Source: Bacteroidales bacterium
GTDB taxonomy: Bacteria > Bacteroidota > Bacteroidia > Bacteroidales > UBA932
Assembly: GCA_024401945.1 (NCBI GenBank)
Contig: JAKSKC010000011.1
Location: 1 to 23,841 of the forward strand
DNA: 23,841 nt
Direction: 5' to 3'
In this document: positions 6,976 to 15,651 of the stretch, one piece after another
How positions within the stretch are numbered: position 1 is the first letter of the stretch
How the letters are laid out: every line of letters starts with the position of its first letter
The notes under the pieces: model-generated
What the model was told of the DNA's origin: nothing
Database searches by the model: none
What the model saw: the letters and a program-made list of their open reading frames with translations, nothing else
Program-made: the position numbers and the translations under genes

Positions 6976-9864
6976 TTAATATTGTCTTTTAACTTTATCC
7001 GGTATATCTGCGAGCAGCACTGCCGTGAGCAGTATGCACATAAGCAGCATAACTGCCATGTTGTACCACAGCGTAGGGATGTGCACGGAGCCCAGTATCT
7101 TCTCGGAACTGTGGAACGGAGCACGCCCGTTGTGTGAGACAGGTGTGAGGAAGATGGTTCCCACCAGAGGGACTATGTGGTTGTCCACTATCTCGATGGC
7201 GGACTCGGAGTCGCCGTTGGTGACCAGATTCTCAAGCTGTATGTTGTAGCTGTTGGTCTTGAGACGCACAGCCGCCTCGTTTCCGTGTTCCTTGATGAAG
7301 GCGCTGACTATGCGGTCCTTCTGGAGCGTGAGAGTGTTGCTGGCCTCGGACAGCTTGGCCTTGGCCTCGCTGAAGTAGGCGGTCAGGCTCTCGTAATCGA
7401 AGTCTCCGTCATATGCTATGCCGCACACCTGCTGGAGTCTCGGGAGGTTGGTGCGGATGATGGCCATATGGTCAGGATTCTCCGTTCTGCCCTTCACCCT
7501 CTCGTCCTCGAGGGTCTCGAGCTGCGATTCAAGTTCGTAGATGAATGATTCGCGGTAGAATAGCGCCTGATAACGCTCCTTGTCCATCTCGAAGTACGGC
7601 TTCTCGTAGTTGTTGTAGCAGAACGAAGAGGTGGTCAGGGCCTCGAACGCCCAGCGGGAAGGGATCACATCACCTATGACAGGCACGTTGCCCGTACGGC
7701 TATTGCCGTTGAGGTCGGAGAATGACACCACAAGTCCGCACAGCAGGATCTGCGGGATGAGAAGGATAGGTATGCTTATGTAGATGGATACTACCGAGTT
7801 GAGGCTCTGCGAGAGCAGCAGTCCGATGAGGTTGGACAGCAGGGATGACACGAAGAGTATGAGCCACCAGGCCAGGAACATGCCGTGGAGTCCCATGATG
7901 AGGTTGCCCACGATGATGAACAGCGCCGTCTGGATGAGGGAGACGATGGCGGAATATACTATCTTGCTCCATATATAGCTGCTGTAGCTGAGGTTGAGAT
8001 ACCTCTCGCGCTTGAGGAGCGTACGGTCCTTGATGATTTCCTCCGCGCTTCCGCTCATACCCAGGAACACCGCTACGATTATGGCCATGAAGTAGTAGAT
8101 GACCATATTCTTGTTGTCCATTACGGTGTAGCCCGTACTCGGTGCATAATGGGTCAGCAGACCGCAGATGAGAGCCAGCAGCGGTGCTTCCAGGAGGGTG
8201 ATCGCGAGATACTGCACGTTGGTCAGCTTGGCTTTCACATTCCTCTCGAGGAAGATGAGGAACTGCTTGAACGCGCCAGGTTTCTTCTGTCCTGACACCG
8301 GCACAGGGCTCGGCTGCGTGTTTCCCGTAGGCTTGCGGGTGGCCAGGTACATCTCGTGCCACTGTTCAGGGGATGTCTTCCTCTCATCGCTCGGCAAACC
8401 GGAGTTGTCGAGTTCCTTTTCGTCTATGATATTGAGCACCAGCTCCGGATTCACGTTGCCGCAGGTAGGGCAGGTGCTGGCCTCGCAGTCGGTATAGTTG
8501 GCGGCACGCTTGAAATAGGTGACCGCGTCTATAGGATTTCCGTCGAATACCGGATATCCTCCCTTGTCAAGCAGCCACAGGCGGTCGGACAGCTTGTAGA
8601 TGTCGCTCGAAGGCTGGTGGATGTTGACTATCACCAGCTTGCCCTTGTTGGTCTGCTCCTTGAGAAGACCCATCACATTCTCGGTGTCGGATGATGACAG
8701 ACCGGATGTCGGCTCGTCCAGGAAGAGCACTGCAGGCTCGCGGATGAGCTCCAGCGCGATGTTCAGTCTCTTTCTCTGGCCTCCGGAAATGGTCTTGTTG
8801 AGAGGAGAGCCCACTACAAGGTCACGGGTGTGGTCGAGGCAGAGGTCCTTGAGGACCGACATCACCCTGCGCTCGAGTTCCTCCTCCCCTATGGAGTCGA
8901 AACACAGACGGGCGGTGTAATAGAGGTTCTGATATACTGTGAGCTCGTCGATCAGGAGGTCGTCCTGAGGGACGAAACCGATGAGTTCCTTGACGTTCTG
9001 CTCGCTTATGTCGTGTCCGTTGATGCAGAGGGTGCCCTCCTGCGGCCTGATGGAGCCGTTGAGGATGGAGAGCAGGGTCGTCTTGCCCGTGCCGCTGCCG
9101 CCCATAATGGCCACAAGCTCACCGCTCTTGACAGAGAAGGTGAGGTCGTGGATACCGTTGTTGCTCCCGGGGAAGCGGAAGTTCACGTTGTCACCGCAGT
9201 AGACTATGTGCTCCTTGGACTTGTCGTCGTAAGGGAGGAACACGGTCGAATAATACAGCGGGGCGCCCTTCTTGCTCTTGAGTACGCCGCTCTTGTGCCA
9301 TATCTGGAATACGCCGTTGAGGAGCGGCATATCGTTGAAGAGCACCTCGTCCTCTCCCTCATAGGTGAAGATCAGGGTGTTGGCGGACGCCATCCAGAGA
9401 GTCTTTATCTTGCCGCTGAAGCCCGCTATGTCCTGAAGCTTGACGGAGCTGCTTTCGATGCCGAGCACGAAGTCGCTGAAGTCCTTGAAGAGAGCGTCGT
9501 CAACCGAGAAGCTTGAGGCTATGCTCCTGAATACCGGGAGCTGCTCGTTGAAAGCATCCGGATTGACCCGGCAGAACTCCATCAGACGCAGAAGCATCAG
9601 GGTAAGCTCGTTCTGGGCGATCCTGGCCTTGATGTTTGAGCATATCTGCCCGATGATCATATCCTTGTCCATCATATCATCGGAATCGTACAGCGACCTG
9701 AGGTCATTGTACAGATCGATGTACGGCTGCGAGTTCCTCAGACCGAAATGTCTTGACAGGTAGTCGTTGAGAACTTTTTCGGACTTTGAGACGGCAACGT
9801 CACTCTTCGCTCCCACGAGGGCGAAGAGGTTGATCAAACCGGATAGAATAGTATCGTTTAGCAT
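6976..9864 (-). CDS. ABCG-type ABC transporter: N-terminal helical domain + ATPase + ABC-2 permease
   Basis: This 962-residue protein has at least four parts. Residues 1-135 form an all-helical region resembling a TerB-type fold (weak, by pattern only). An ATPase domain spans roughly 205-450, with Walker A GGSGTGKT at 255-262, signature SGGQRKRL at 360-367, Walker B VLFLDEP at 379-385 and H-loop His416. A linker carries a Cys4-like cluster (C460, C465, C468). The permease region from about 549 to 955 has ABC-2/ABCG transmembrane helices, and a charged, probably periplasmic segment of about 150-190 residues lies before the last helix. The domain order ATPase-permease is that of half-size ABCG exporters; the substrate is unknown. 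The cytoplasmic N-terminal addition makes it longer than typical half transporters of about 600 residues. It has its own -7 element upstream and is followed 28 bp later by the small lipoprotein gene. Confidence 0.85.
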   Translation of the reverse strand: MLNDTILSGLINLFALVGAKSDVAVSKSEKVLNDYLSRHFGLRNSQPYIDLYNDLRSLYDSDDMMDKDMIIGQICSNIKARIAQNELTLMLLRLMEFCRVNPDAFNEQLPVFRSIASSFSVDDALFKDFSDFVLGIESSSVKLQDIAGFSGKIKTLWMASANTLIFTYEGEDEVLFNDMPLLNGVFQIWHKSGVLKSKKGAPLYYSTVFLPYDDKSKEHIVYCGDNVNFRFPGSNNGIHDLTFSVKSGELVAIMGGSGTGKTTLLSILNGSIRPQEGTLCINGHDISEQNVKELIGFVPQDDLLIDELTVYQNLYYTARLCFDSIGEEELERRVMSVLKDLCLDHTRDLVVGSPLNKTISGGQRKRLNIALELIREPAVLFLDEPTSGLSSSDTENVMGLLKEQTNKGKLVIVNIHQPSSDIYKLSDRLWLLDKGGYPVFDGNPIDAVTYFKRAANYTDCEASTCPTCGNVNPELVLNIIDEKELDNSGLPSDERKTSPEQWHEMYLATRKPTGNTQPSPVPVSGQKKPGAFKQFLIFLERNVKAKLTNVQYLAITLLEAPLLALICGLLTHYAPSTGYTVMDNKNMVIYYFMAIIVAVFLGMSGSAEEIIKDRTLLKRERYLNLSYSSYIWSKIVYSAIVSLIQTALFIIVGNLIMGLHGMFLAWWLILFVSSLLSNLIGLLLSQSLNSVVSIYISIPILLIPQILLCGLVVSFSDLNGNSRTGNVPVIGDVIPSRWAFEALTTSSFCYNNYEKPYFEMDKERYQALFYRESFIYELESQLETLEDERVKGRTENPDHMAIIRTNLPRLQQVCGIAYDGDFDYESLTAYFSEAKAKLSEASNTLTLQKDRIVSAFIKEHGNEAAVRLKTNSYNIQLENLVTNGDSESAIEIVDNHIVPLVGTIFLTPVSHNGRAPFHSSEKILGSVHIPTLWYNMAVMLLMCILLTAVLLADIPDKVKRQY

Positions 9865-9890
9865 TCGAAAAACTATTTGCTCAATCTTGG

Positions 9891-9898
9891 CAAAATTA
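9891..9898 (-). promoter_or_regulatory. Bacteroidota -7 promoter element before the ABC transporter gene
   Basis: The minus strand reads TAATTTTG, matching TAnnTTTG, 26 nt before the ATG at 9864. No convincing -33 TTTG is seen at 19-21 nt. It sits in the 54-bp gap after infB, so the transporter may be expressed both from this promoter and by read-through from infB. Confidence 0.5.
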
Positions 9899-9918
9899 AC
9901 ATTTTATTTTCAATAAAA

Positions 9919-12633
9919 CTACAATGTCCTCTTGACTTCCACAATCTGGTATGCCTCGATGAGGTCGCCCTCCTTGATATCGTTGTATCCGGCTATGCTC
10001 ATACCGCATTCCTTGCCGGCTCCGACTTCCTTGACGGAATCCTTGCCGATCTGCAATGAGCCGAGCTCTCCGTCGTAGATGACGATACCGTCACGGATGA
10101 GGCGGACCTTGGTCCTGGAAACCATCTTGCCGTCACGGACAACGCATCCTGCGATTGTCCCGACCTTGCTGATCCTGAAGGTCTGCTTGATCTCGGCGGT
10201 CCCGGTGACCTCTTCCTTCTTCTCAGGTTCGAGCATACCCTCGATACCGTCCTTGACTTCGTTGATGGCATCGTAGATGATCGAGTAGAGCCTTATTTCG
10301 ATACCCTCGCGGTCTGCGGACTTGCGGGCCTCGACAGAAGGACGGACATTGAAGCCTATGATGACGGCGTCGGATGCCTCCGCCAGAAGGACGTCGGATT
10401 CAGACACGCCGCCCACAGCCTTGTGGATAACGTTGACCTTGACCTCCTCGGTGGAAAGCTTGATGAGGGAGTCGGAGAGGGCCTCCACGGAACCGTCCAC
10501 GTCTCCCTTGACGATGACGTTGAGTTCCTTGAAGTTACCTATCGCGATGCGGCGTCCGATCTCCTCGAGGGTCATATGCTTCTGGGTCTTGATGCCCTGG
10601 ATCCTTATGAGCTGCTCACGCTTTGCAGCGATGCTCTTGGCCTCCTTCTCGTCGGCCATCACGTTGAATTTCTCACCGGCAGCCGGAGCTCCGTTGAGAC
10701 CGAGTATCGATACAGGGGTCGAAGGACCGGCCTCGGCGATCTTCTGTCCGCGTTCGTTGAACATTGACTTGACACGGCCGTAGAAGCTGCCGCAGAGGAC
10801 GATGTCACCCTGATGGAGCGTTCCCTCCTGCACGAGCACCGTGGCCAGATAGCCGCGTCCCTTGTCAAGCGAGGACTCCACCACGGCACCCTTGGCCATC
10901 TTGTTCGGATTGGCCCTGAGGTCGAGGAGGTCTGTTTCGAGGAGGACCTTCTCGAGAAGTTTGTCTACGTTCAGTCCCTTCTTCGCCGAAATCTCCTGGC
11001 ACTGGAACTTGCCACCCCAGTCCTCCACGAGGATATTCATCTCGGAAAGCTGGCGGCGGATGGTGTCCGGATTCGCGCCTTCCTTATCTATCTTGTTGAT
11101 AGCGAATACCATAGGTACAGAGGCCGCCTGGGCGTGGTTGATGGCTTCGATGGTCTGCGGCATCACCGCGTCGTCGGCCGCCACTATGATGATGGCAAGG
11201 TCGGTGAGCTGGGCGCCGCGGGCACGCATGGCCGTGAAGGCCTCGTGTCCCGGGGTATCGAGGAAGGTGATGTGCCTTCCGTCAGGGAGCGTCACGTTGT
11301 ACGCACCGATATGCTGCGTGATACCGCCGGCCTCACCGGCGATCACGTTCGTCTTGCGGATATTGTCGAGCAGGGATGTCTTGCCGTGGTCGACGTGTCC
11401 CATAACCGTGATGATAGGAGGACGCGGTACGAGGTCCTCCGGTTTGTCGGACTGCTCGTCCGCCTGGATCTCATCCTGGAGCTCCGCTCCCACGAATTCG
11501 ACCTTGTAACCGAACTCCTCGGCCACGAGCACTATCGTCTCGGCGTCCAGACGCTGGTTTATGGAGACCATGAGTCCGAGGCTCATGCAGGCTCCGATGA
11601 TCTTGTTGACCGATATGTTCATAAGGGTCGCGAGGTCGTTGGCGGTAACGAACTCCGTAACCTTGAGGGTTGATTTCTCGGCAGCTATCTGCTCCATCTC
11701 CTCCTGGCTCCTGGCTGCAGCCGCCTCCCTCTTCTCCTTACGGTACTTGGCTCCGAAGTTGGACTTCTTGCCCTCGTTCATCCTGGCATAAGTCTCCTTG
11801 ACCTGCTTCTGGATCTCCTTCTGCATCTCCTCCTGCTCGGCCTCGCTCATCACAGGTTTGAAACGGTCCTTGCCACGGCGCTTGCCCTGACCCGGAGCGG
11901 GCTGGCTGGCGGCCTGCGGATTCTTCTTAGGCCTGTCCTGGGCGGCAACCTTGGTCACGTCCACCTTCTGGGTTCCCTTGTTGATGCGCTCGCGTTTCTT
12001 CGCAGGCTTCCTGTCGAACTGGGACAGGTCTATCTTGCCGATAACCTTGAGCGGGTTGTTGCCGGCAGATGTCGGAGCAGGGGCAGGCTCCTCGGCTTTG
12101 ACTTCAGGCTCAGGTTCGGTTTTGCTTTCGGCTGCCGGTTCCTCTGCCGCAGGAGCGGGTTTCTCCTCCGCCGCAGGTTCCGGGGCAGGTGCAGGTTCCG
12201 GTTCAGGAACAGATTCAGGTTCCGGTGCAGGTTCCGGAGCAGCCTTCAGCTCCTCCTTCTCCTGAGGTTTCCGAGGTTCTTCCGCCACAGGTTCCGGGGC
12301 AGGTTTCTCCGGTTCGGCGGGCTTTTCCATCTTGATGAAAGTGTTGCTCTTGATGATGGTCTCGCGCACAGGTTCATCCTCTGCCTCCTCCTTTTCCTTC
12401 TTCCTGCCGGAATTCTCAAGTATCTCGTTCATCTTGATGTCCACCTTCTCGGCGGCCTGTTTCATCTCGAGGTCCTTGCCGAACTGCTTGGAGATCCTGT
12501 CAAGATACTCGTCCGAGATCTTGGCGTTTGGATTAGCCTCCACTTCAGCGCCCAGTCCGACCAGAAAGTCCACCAGGTCCTGAAGGCCGATATTGTATTG
12601 CCTGATTATCTTGTTTATCCTGATTTCTGCCAT
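9919..12633 (-). CDS. infB: Translation initiation factor IF-2
   Basis: This GTPase delivers fMet-tRNA to the 30S subunit and promotes subunit joining. Its 904 residues are typical for long Bacteroidota IF-2. The N-terminal IF2_N-like fold is at 1-55 ([16 protein letters not shown]). A low-complexity Pro/Glu/Ala linker follows at about 103-190, then a basic, highly charged stretch at 205-320, and a second IF2_N module at about 325-385. The G domain begins with G1 GHVDHGKT at 412-419, then [11 protein letters not shown]3 DTPGHEAF and G4 NKID. Domains II-IV follow, ending in the initiator-tRNA-binding C2 domain ([18 protein letters not shown]...). It lies 25 bp after nusA in the conserved rimP-nusA-infB order and is probably expressed from the rimP promoter. 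rbfA does not follow here; the next gene is an ABC transporter. Confidence 0.98.
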   Translation of the reverse strand: MAEIRINKIIRQYNIGLQDLVDFLVGLGAEVEANPNAKISDEYLDRISKQFGKDLEMKQAAEKVDIKMNEILENSGRKKEKEEAEDEPVRETIIKSNTFIKMEKPAEPEKPAPEPVAEEPRKPQEKEELKAAPEPAPEPESVPEPEPAPAPEPAAEEKPAPAAEEPAAESKTEPEPEVKAEEPAPAPTSAGNNPLKVIGKIDLSQFDRKPAKKRERINKGTQKVDVTKVAAQDRPKKNPQAASQPAPGQGKRRGKDRFKPVMSEAEQEEMQKEIQKQVKETYARMNEGKKSNFGAKYRKEKREAAAARSQEEMEQIAAEKSTLKVTEFVTANDLATLMNISVNKIIGACMSLGLMVSINQRLDAETIVLVAEEFGYKVEFVGAELQDEIQADEQSDKPEDLVPRPPIITVMGHVDHGKTSLLDNIRKTNVIAGEAGGITQHIGAYNVTLPDGRHITFLDTPGHEAFTAMRARGAQLTDLAIIIVAADDAVMPQTIEAINHAQAASVPMVFAINKIDKEGANPDTIRRQLSEMNILVEDWGGKFQCQEISAKKGLNVDKLLEKVLLETDLLDLRANPNKMAKGAVVESSLDKGRGYLATVLVQEGTLHQGDIVLCGSFYGRVKSMFNERGQKIAEAGPSTPVSILGLNGAPAAGEKFNVMADEKEAKSIAAKREQLIRIQGIKTQKHMTLEEIGRRIAIGNFKELNVIVKGDVDGSVEALSDSLIKLSTEEVKVNVIHKAVGGVSESDVLLAEASDAVIIGFNVRPSVEARKSADREGIEIRLYSIIYDAINEVKDGIEGMLEPEKKEEVTGTAEIKQTFRISKVGTIAGCVVRDGKMVSRTKVRLIRDGIVIYDGELGSLQIGKDSVKEVGAGKECGMSIAGYNDIKEGDLIEAYQIVEVKRTL
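12100..12330 (-). repeat. Pro/Glu/Ala low-complexity repeat region inside infB
   Basis: The DNA consists of degenerate GGTTCCGG/GCAGGTTC-type short repeats coding for a PEPAP/PEPE run, roughly residues 103-180 of IF-2. It probably forms an extended linker between the N-terminal module and the charged region. Repeat number is likely to vary between strains without disturbing the frame. Confidence 0.7.
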
Positions 12634-12658
12634 ATATACCCCTGTATTTTATCGTTAA

Positions 12659-13924
12659 TTAATCTTCAAACTCCTTCCTGAGTATTCCGAGGACGAAGTC
12701 CACGGTCTCATCCTCGAGGTCGGCCCTGCGTGCGATGTCGTCCGCCGGGATTGCGAGCACCTCCCTTGCGGTGTCACATCCGATGGACCTGAGCTTGTCG
12801 ATGATCCACTGATCGATATCGTCGTTGAAATCCTCCAGTGCAACATCGTCCTCCTCGGCCTCGCTGCCCTTGGAGAATTCACGCCAGACTTCGATCTCAC
12901 GGCCGACGAGCATACCTGCGAGCTTGATGTTGACGCCGGACCTTCCGATTCCCTTGCTCACTTCCTCGGACTGCATGTATACCTTGACCTTGTCCTCCGG
13001 GCCCTGTCCCATATCGATGGATGAGACCTTGGCCGGACTGAGGGCGCGTGTGATCATGAGCTGAGGGTTGCTGGTCCAAGGAATCACATCGATGTTCTCG
13101 TTGTGAAGCTCGCGTACGATGCCGCTGATCCTGCTTCCCTTGACACCGATGCAGGCTCCGATAGGGTCGATCCTGTCGTCGTATGACTCAACCGCGACCT
13201 TGGCCCTTTCACCGGGCACGCGGACCACCTTCTTGATGGTGATGAGTCCGTCGGCGATCTCCGGAACCTCCTGTTCGAAGAGTCTCTCGAGGAACTCGTC
13301 GGTGGTACGGCTCAGGGTGATGTAAGGTGTGGTGTTGTTCTTGAGTTCCACGCTCTTGATGATGGCCCTGATTGAATCGTTCTTCTTGAAACGCTCGCCC
13401 ACGATCTGCTCGCTCTTCGGGATGTGGAGTTCGTTTCCGTCCTCGTCGAGCAGGAGCACCTCCTTGGACCAGGTCTGGTAGATCTCGCCGCTGAAGAGCT
13501 CTCCGATCTTCTCGGAATATTTCTTATAGAGATTCGCCTTCTCGATATCCATTATGCGTCCCTGGAGATTCTGGCGGATGTTGAGGATTCCGCGGCGCCC
13601 GAAAGCGGAGAGAGGGAGTTTCTTCGCGTAGCTGTCCCCTATCTCGTAATCGTCGTCACCGCTGTCCTCCCTGACCTGCTCGAGAGTCATCTCGGAATTC
13701 GGGTTCTCAACTTCCTCGACTATCTCGAAGTTCTGGTAGATCTCGCAGGTTCCCTTGTCCACGTTGACGATCACGTCAAAGTTGTCGGAACTGCCGTAGG
13801 TCTTGGCAATCTGCGTAAGGAACACATCCTTCAGCACGCCCATCATCACCGGGCGGTCGATGTTCTTCTCTTCCTTGAAGTCCTTGAAGGCATCAATGAG
13901 AGTGATAACTTGTTCTTTTTCCAT
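12659..13924 (-). CDS. nusA: Transcription termination/antitermination factor NusA
   Basis: This RNA-polymerase-associated factor stimulates pausing and intrinsic termination and takes part in antitermination. It has 421 residues. The NusA N-terminal domain is at about 1-125 (MEKEQVITLIDAFKDFKEEKN...). An S1 domain follows (LFSGEIYQTWSKEVLLLDEDGNE), then two KH domains (DPIGACIGVKGSRISGIVREL and GRSGVNIKLAGMLVGREIEV), then an acidic linker SEAEEDDVALEDFNDDID and one C-terminal helix-hairpin-helix region. The start is 8 bp after the rimP stop, and infB follows 25 bp after its own stop, so the three genes form an operon. The leader hairpin upstream of rimP is a possible target of autoregulation by this protein. 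Confidence 0.97.
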   Translation of the reverse strand: MEKEQVITLIDAFKDFKEEKNIDRPVMMGVLKDVFLTQIAKTYGSSDNFDVIVNVDKGTCEIYQNFEIVEEVENPNSEMTLEQVREDSGDDDYEIGDSYAKKLPLSAFGRRGILNIRQNLQGRIMDIEKANLYKKYSEKIGELFSGEIYQTWSKEVLLLDEDGNELHIPKSEQIVGERFKKNDSIRAIIKSVELKNNTTPYITLSRTTDEFLERLFEQEVPEIADGLITIKKVVRVPGERAKVAVESYDDRIDPIGACIGVKGSRISGIVRELHNENIDVIPWTSNPQLMITRALSPAKVSSIDMGQGPEDKVKVYMQSEEVSKGIGRSGVNIKLAGMLVGREIEVWREFSKGSEAEEDDVALEDFNDDIDQWIIDKLRSIGCDTAREVLAIPADDIARRADLEDETVDFVLGILRKEFED

Positions 13925-13932
13925 TTTGTATG

Positions 13933-14205
13933 TTATTCTTTTATCGTTGTCAGCATAGCGTCCGCCTCGGCCGGATCGATTCCGCGCGAGCCCACGGTGA
14001 GCGCATAGTCCTCGACATCCCTGTCGAATGCAGCCAGAACTGCCCTGTGGACGAATTCGCAGTCGTCAAGGGATATATCCCCGTCCTGCCTGTCTATCGT
14101 CACGTCAAAGACATTGTCGTCGTCGTTGAAATCCAGTTCCACGACTTCGCAGCCGCGCAGGGCCGCCGCCTCATTGAGGACTTTCATCAATTCATTCTTT
14201 TCCAT
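13933..14205 (-). CDS. rimP: Short RimP-like ribosome maturation factor, N-terminal domain only
   Basis: This is a 90-residue protein matching only the N-terminal domain of RimP, the 30S assembly factor. It shows ALRGCEVVELDF, a beta strand VFDVTIDRQDGDISLDDCEFVHRA (RimP signature of an I/V-x-IDxxDG type strand then a helix), and DYALTVGSRGID at 66-77, equivalent to the conserved VSSPGID turn. Normal RimP proteins are about 150 residues and continue into a C-terminal SH3-like domain. Here the stop comes 13 residues after GID, and the nusA start is 8 bp further on, so there is no room for the missing domain. I chose the ATG at 14203-14205 because the GTG-initiated extension to 14250 would begin at or upstream of the predicted transcription start and would translate the leader hairpin. 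Its position before nusA-infB supports the identity. Confidence 0.85.
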   Translation of the reverse strand: MEKNELMKVLNEAAALRGCEVVELDFNDDDNVFDVTIDRQDGDISLDDCEFVHRAVLAAFDRDVEDYALTVGSRGIDPAEADAMLTTIKE

Positions 14206-14214
14206 AACAGAAAC

Positions 14215-14243
14215 AAAAAATAGAAGCCCCCCGGCCTCTATCT
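14215..14243 (-). terminator. Intrinsic terminator hairpin in the rimP-nusA-infB leader (candidate attenuator)
   Basis: On the minus strand AGAGGCC-GGGG-GGCTTCT forms a 7-bp stem (one G-U pair) with a GGGG loop at 14239-14222. It is followed by A and six Ts (14221-14215). The stem can be extended by about four pairs using the T tract. On the plus strand no T tract follows, so the signal is directed towards rimP. It lies between the promoter at 14255-14286 and the rimP ATG at 14205, and also about 30 bp after the wbqC stop. It may serve as the wbqC terminator, the operon attenuator, or both. Confidence 0.75.
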
Positions 14244-14254
14244 CATTCACATTG

Positions 14255-14286
14255 CAAATGTACTGAAAATTATTTGAGAAAACAAA
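14255..14286 (-). promoter_or_regulatory. Promoter of the rimP-nusA-infB operon
   Basis: The minus strand carries TTTG (14286-14283), a 20-nt spacer, then TACATTTG (14262-14255). This is an excellent fit to the Bacteroidota -33/-7 arrangement TTTG-N19-21-TAnnTTTG. The predicted transcription start is around 14248, about 43 nt before the rimP ATG. The element overlaps the 3' end of wbqC. Confidence 0.8.
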
Positions 14287-14839
14287 TCGAATCCGGCCCT
14301 TCGTTGAAAAGAAGGTCGATTACGGAAAGTCCGGGGACAAATCCGAATTTCTGCGAGAAAACCTGCCAGTATTCCTTCGGCCGGTAGGAGGATTCCTTCT
14401 TGGGGTGCATCCCGATATCCGCTCCGCGGAATGTTTCCGTAGGCTTGAATTCCACCCTGAGACCCAGTTTCAGGGCCAGATGCTCCATAATGTCGAGGTT
14501 GAGTTCCCAGAGGGTGCTCCGTCCCCTTCCGAGGACCTCGAAGAGCTCGTCCCGGTAGTATTCGAAGAAGGCCGAATTGTAGTAGGCGGAGTCAAGCGCA
14601 CGTTCCGTCTTGTTCACCCAGGGCGTGCTGTAATCGACCAGGACCTCGCTGACGAGGGTTCTGCCGTCGTGCACTATCGGGACGTTCAGGTCAAGCGCGC
14701 CGTTGGCGGACAGTATCCTGCAGCGGTTCCTGTAGCTCTGCTTGCAGTATTTCCCGTGAGCTTCCAGAAACACAGTCGAGTTCTCCGCCGCCACGGCAAA
14801 GAACTCGACTGTAGGGAAATATTGCGTGTCCAGTACCAC
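14270..14839 (-). CDS. WbqC family protein
   Basis: This is a 189-residue WbqC-like protein (PF08889). The family is associated with O-antigen or other surface polysaccharide loci but lacks a firmly established biochemical reaction. Family marks are LDTQYFPTVEFFAVA near the start, the conserved KYCKQSYRNRCRIL, LDLNVPIVHDG, and PWVNKTERALDSAYYNSAFFEYYRDEL, followed by a C-terminal PGLSVIDLLFNEGP. Translation starts at GTG, and the lpxA stop shares one base with it (TAGTG), indicating translational coupling. The protein is near the usual length and looks intact. Its place after lpxA suggests a link to the lipid A/envelope pathway, though similar adjacency could be historical. Confidence 0.85.
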   Translation of the reverse strand: MVLDTQYFPTVEFFAVAAENSTVFLEAHGKYCKQSYRNRCRILSANGALDLNVPIVHDGRTLVSEVLVDYSTPWVNKTERALDSAYYNSAFFEYYRDELFEVLGRGRSTLWELNLDIMEHLALKLGLRVEFKPTETFRGADIGMHPKKESSYRPKEYWQVFSQKFGFVPGLSVIDLLFNEGPDSICFLK

Positions 14840-15651
14840 TATTCGATACCGCCCTTTTCGTGGGTGTCGCCCGCCCGGACGATGCCTCTCTTCGAGTTGC
14901 GGATGAATTCCAGTATGGTTTTCTTCTCGTTGGAATCAGGGAAACCGGCATCCACCCTGCACAGGGCGTCGGAGAAATTGTATCCGCTGAAATAGATCAC
15001 CTCATACATGTCCTTGATGGTCCTGATGGCGTCGGAATCGAAACCGCGGCGCCTGAGACCTACCAGGTTGATCCCCGCAAAGACCAGCGGAACCCTTCCG
15101 CAGATGGAATAAGGAGGGATGTCCTTGTTGACCGCGCTGCCGCCGCCTATCATCGCGTGCGCGCCGATATGGGTGAACTGATGCACCTTGGTGCCGCCGC
15201 CTATGATGGCCCAGTCGTCGACATCGGTCTCACCGGCCACGCCCACGTAGCTTACAAGTATGCAGTGGTTGCCTATCCGGCAGTCGTGCGCGACGTGCAC
15301 GTAGGACATTATGAGGACATCGTTGCCGACCCTGGTAACACCCTTTCCGCTGGCCTTGGTGCCGCGGTTTATGGTGGCGCACTCGCGTATGGTGACCCTG
15401 TCCCCTATCTCGACGTAGGTGATTTCCCCGTCAAACTTCAGGTCCTGCGGGACAGCCCCCACGACGGCTCCAGGAAAAACTTCGCAGTTCGCGCCCATAG
15501 TGACGTATGAGCATATGACGGCGTGCGGATGTATGCGGCAGCCGTCACCGATGGTAACGTTGTCCTCGATGACCGCGAACGGACCTATAACCACATCCTT
15601 TCCCAGACGGGCTCCAGGATGCACTATGGCGGTAGGATGAATTTCAGCCAT
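14839..15651 (-). CDS. lpxA: Acyl-ACP--UDP-N-acetylglucosamine O-acyltransferase (LpxA)
   Basis: This enzyme catalyses the first step of lipid A synthesis: transfer of a 3-hydroxyacyl chain from ACP to the 3-OH of UDP-GlcNAc in the cytoplasm. The 270 residues show the left-handed beta-helix hexapeptide repeats from residue 4 on (HPTAIVHPGARLGKDVVIGP). The catalytic His122 lies in SYVHVAHDCRIGNHC. GGGTKVHQFTHIGAHAMIGGGSAV and a helical C-terminal domain starting LRRRGFDSDAIRTIKDMY follow. The start overlaps the lpxC 3' end by 8 bp and the stop overlaps wbqC by 1 bp, so the three genes are tightly coupled. Confidence 0.97.
   Translation of the reverse strand: MAEIHPTAIVHPGARLGKDVVIGPFAVIEDNVTIGDGCRIHPHAVICSYVTMGANCEVFPGAVVGAVPQDLKFDGEITYVEIGDRVTIRECATINRGTKASGKGVTRVGNDVLIMSYVHVAHDCRIGNHCILVSYVGVAGETDVDDWAIIGGGTKVHQFTHIGAHAMIGGGSAVNKDIPPYSICGRVPLVFAGINLVGLRRRGFDSDAIRTIKDMYEVIYFSGYNFSDALCRVDAGFPDSNEKKTILEFIRNSKRGIVRAGDTHEKGGIE

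Noticed and set aside
6948..7124. N-terminal extension of the small lipoprotein to an upstream start
   Set aside because: It would overlap the ABC transporter 3' end, is Cys/Trp/Arg-rich nonsense, and would bury a perfect lipoprotein signal peptide inside the protein.
8830..9516. Plus-strand open frame of 228 codons opposite the ABC transporter ATPase
   Set aside because: Antisense shadow over Walker and signature motif sequence; no start signal or domain.
10813..11673. Plus-strand open frame of 286 codons opposite infB
   Set aside because: Antisense shadow of the conserved IF-2 G domain region; the Arg/His/Val-rich translation has no domain pattern.
12100..12330. Repeat run inside infB considered as a CRISPR-like or mobile repeat
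   Set aside because: The units are short, degenerate and in frame with a Pro/Glu/Ala linker common in IF-2; there are no spacers.
14206..14250. GTG-initiated extension of RimP
   Set aside because: The extension encodes the leader hairpin (GGLLFF) and starts at or before the predicted transcription start; the ATG at 14205 fits the family N-terminus.
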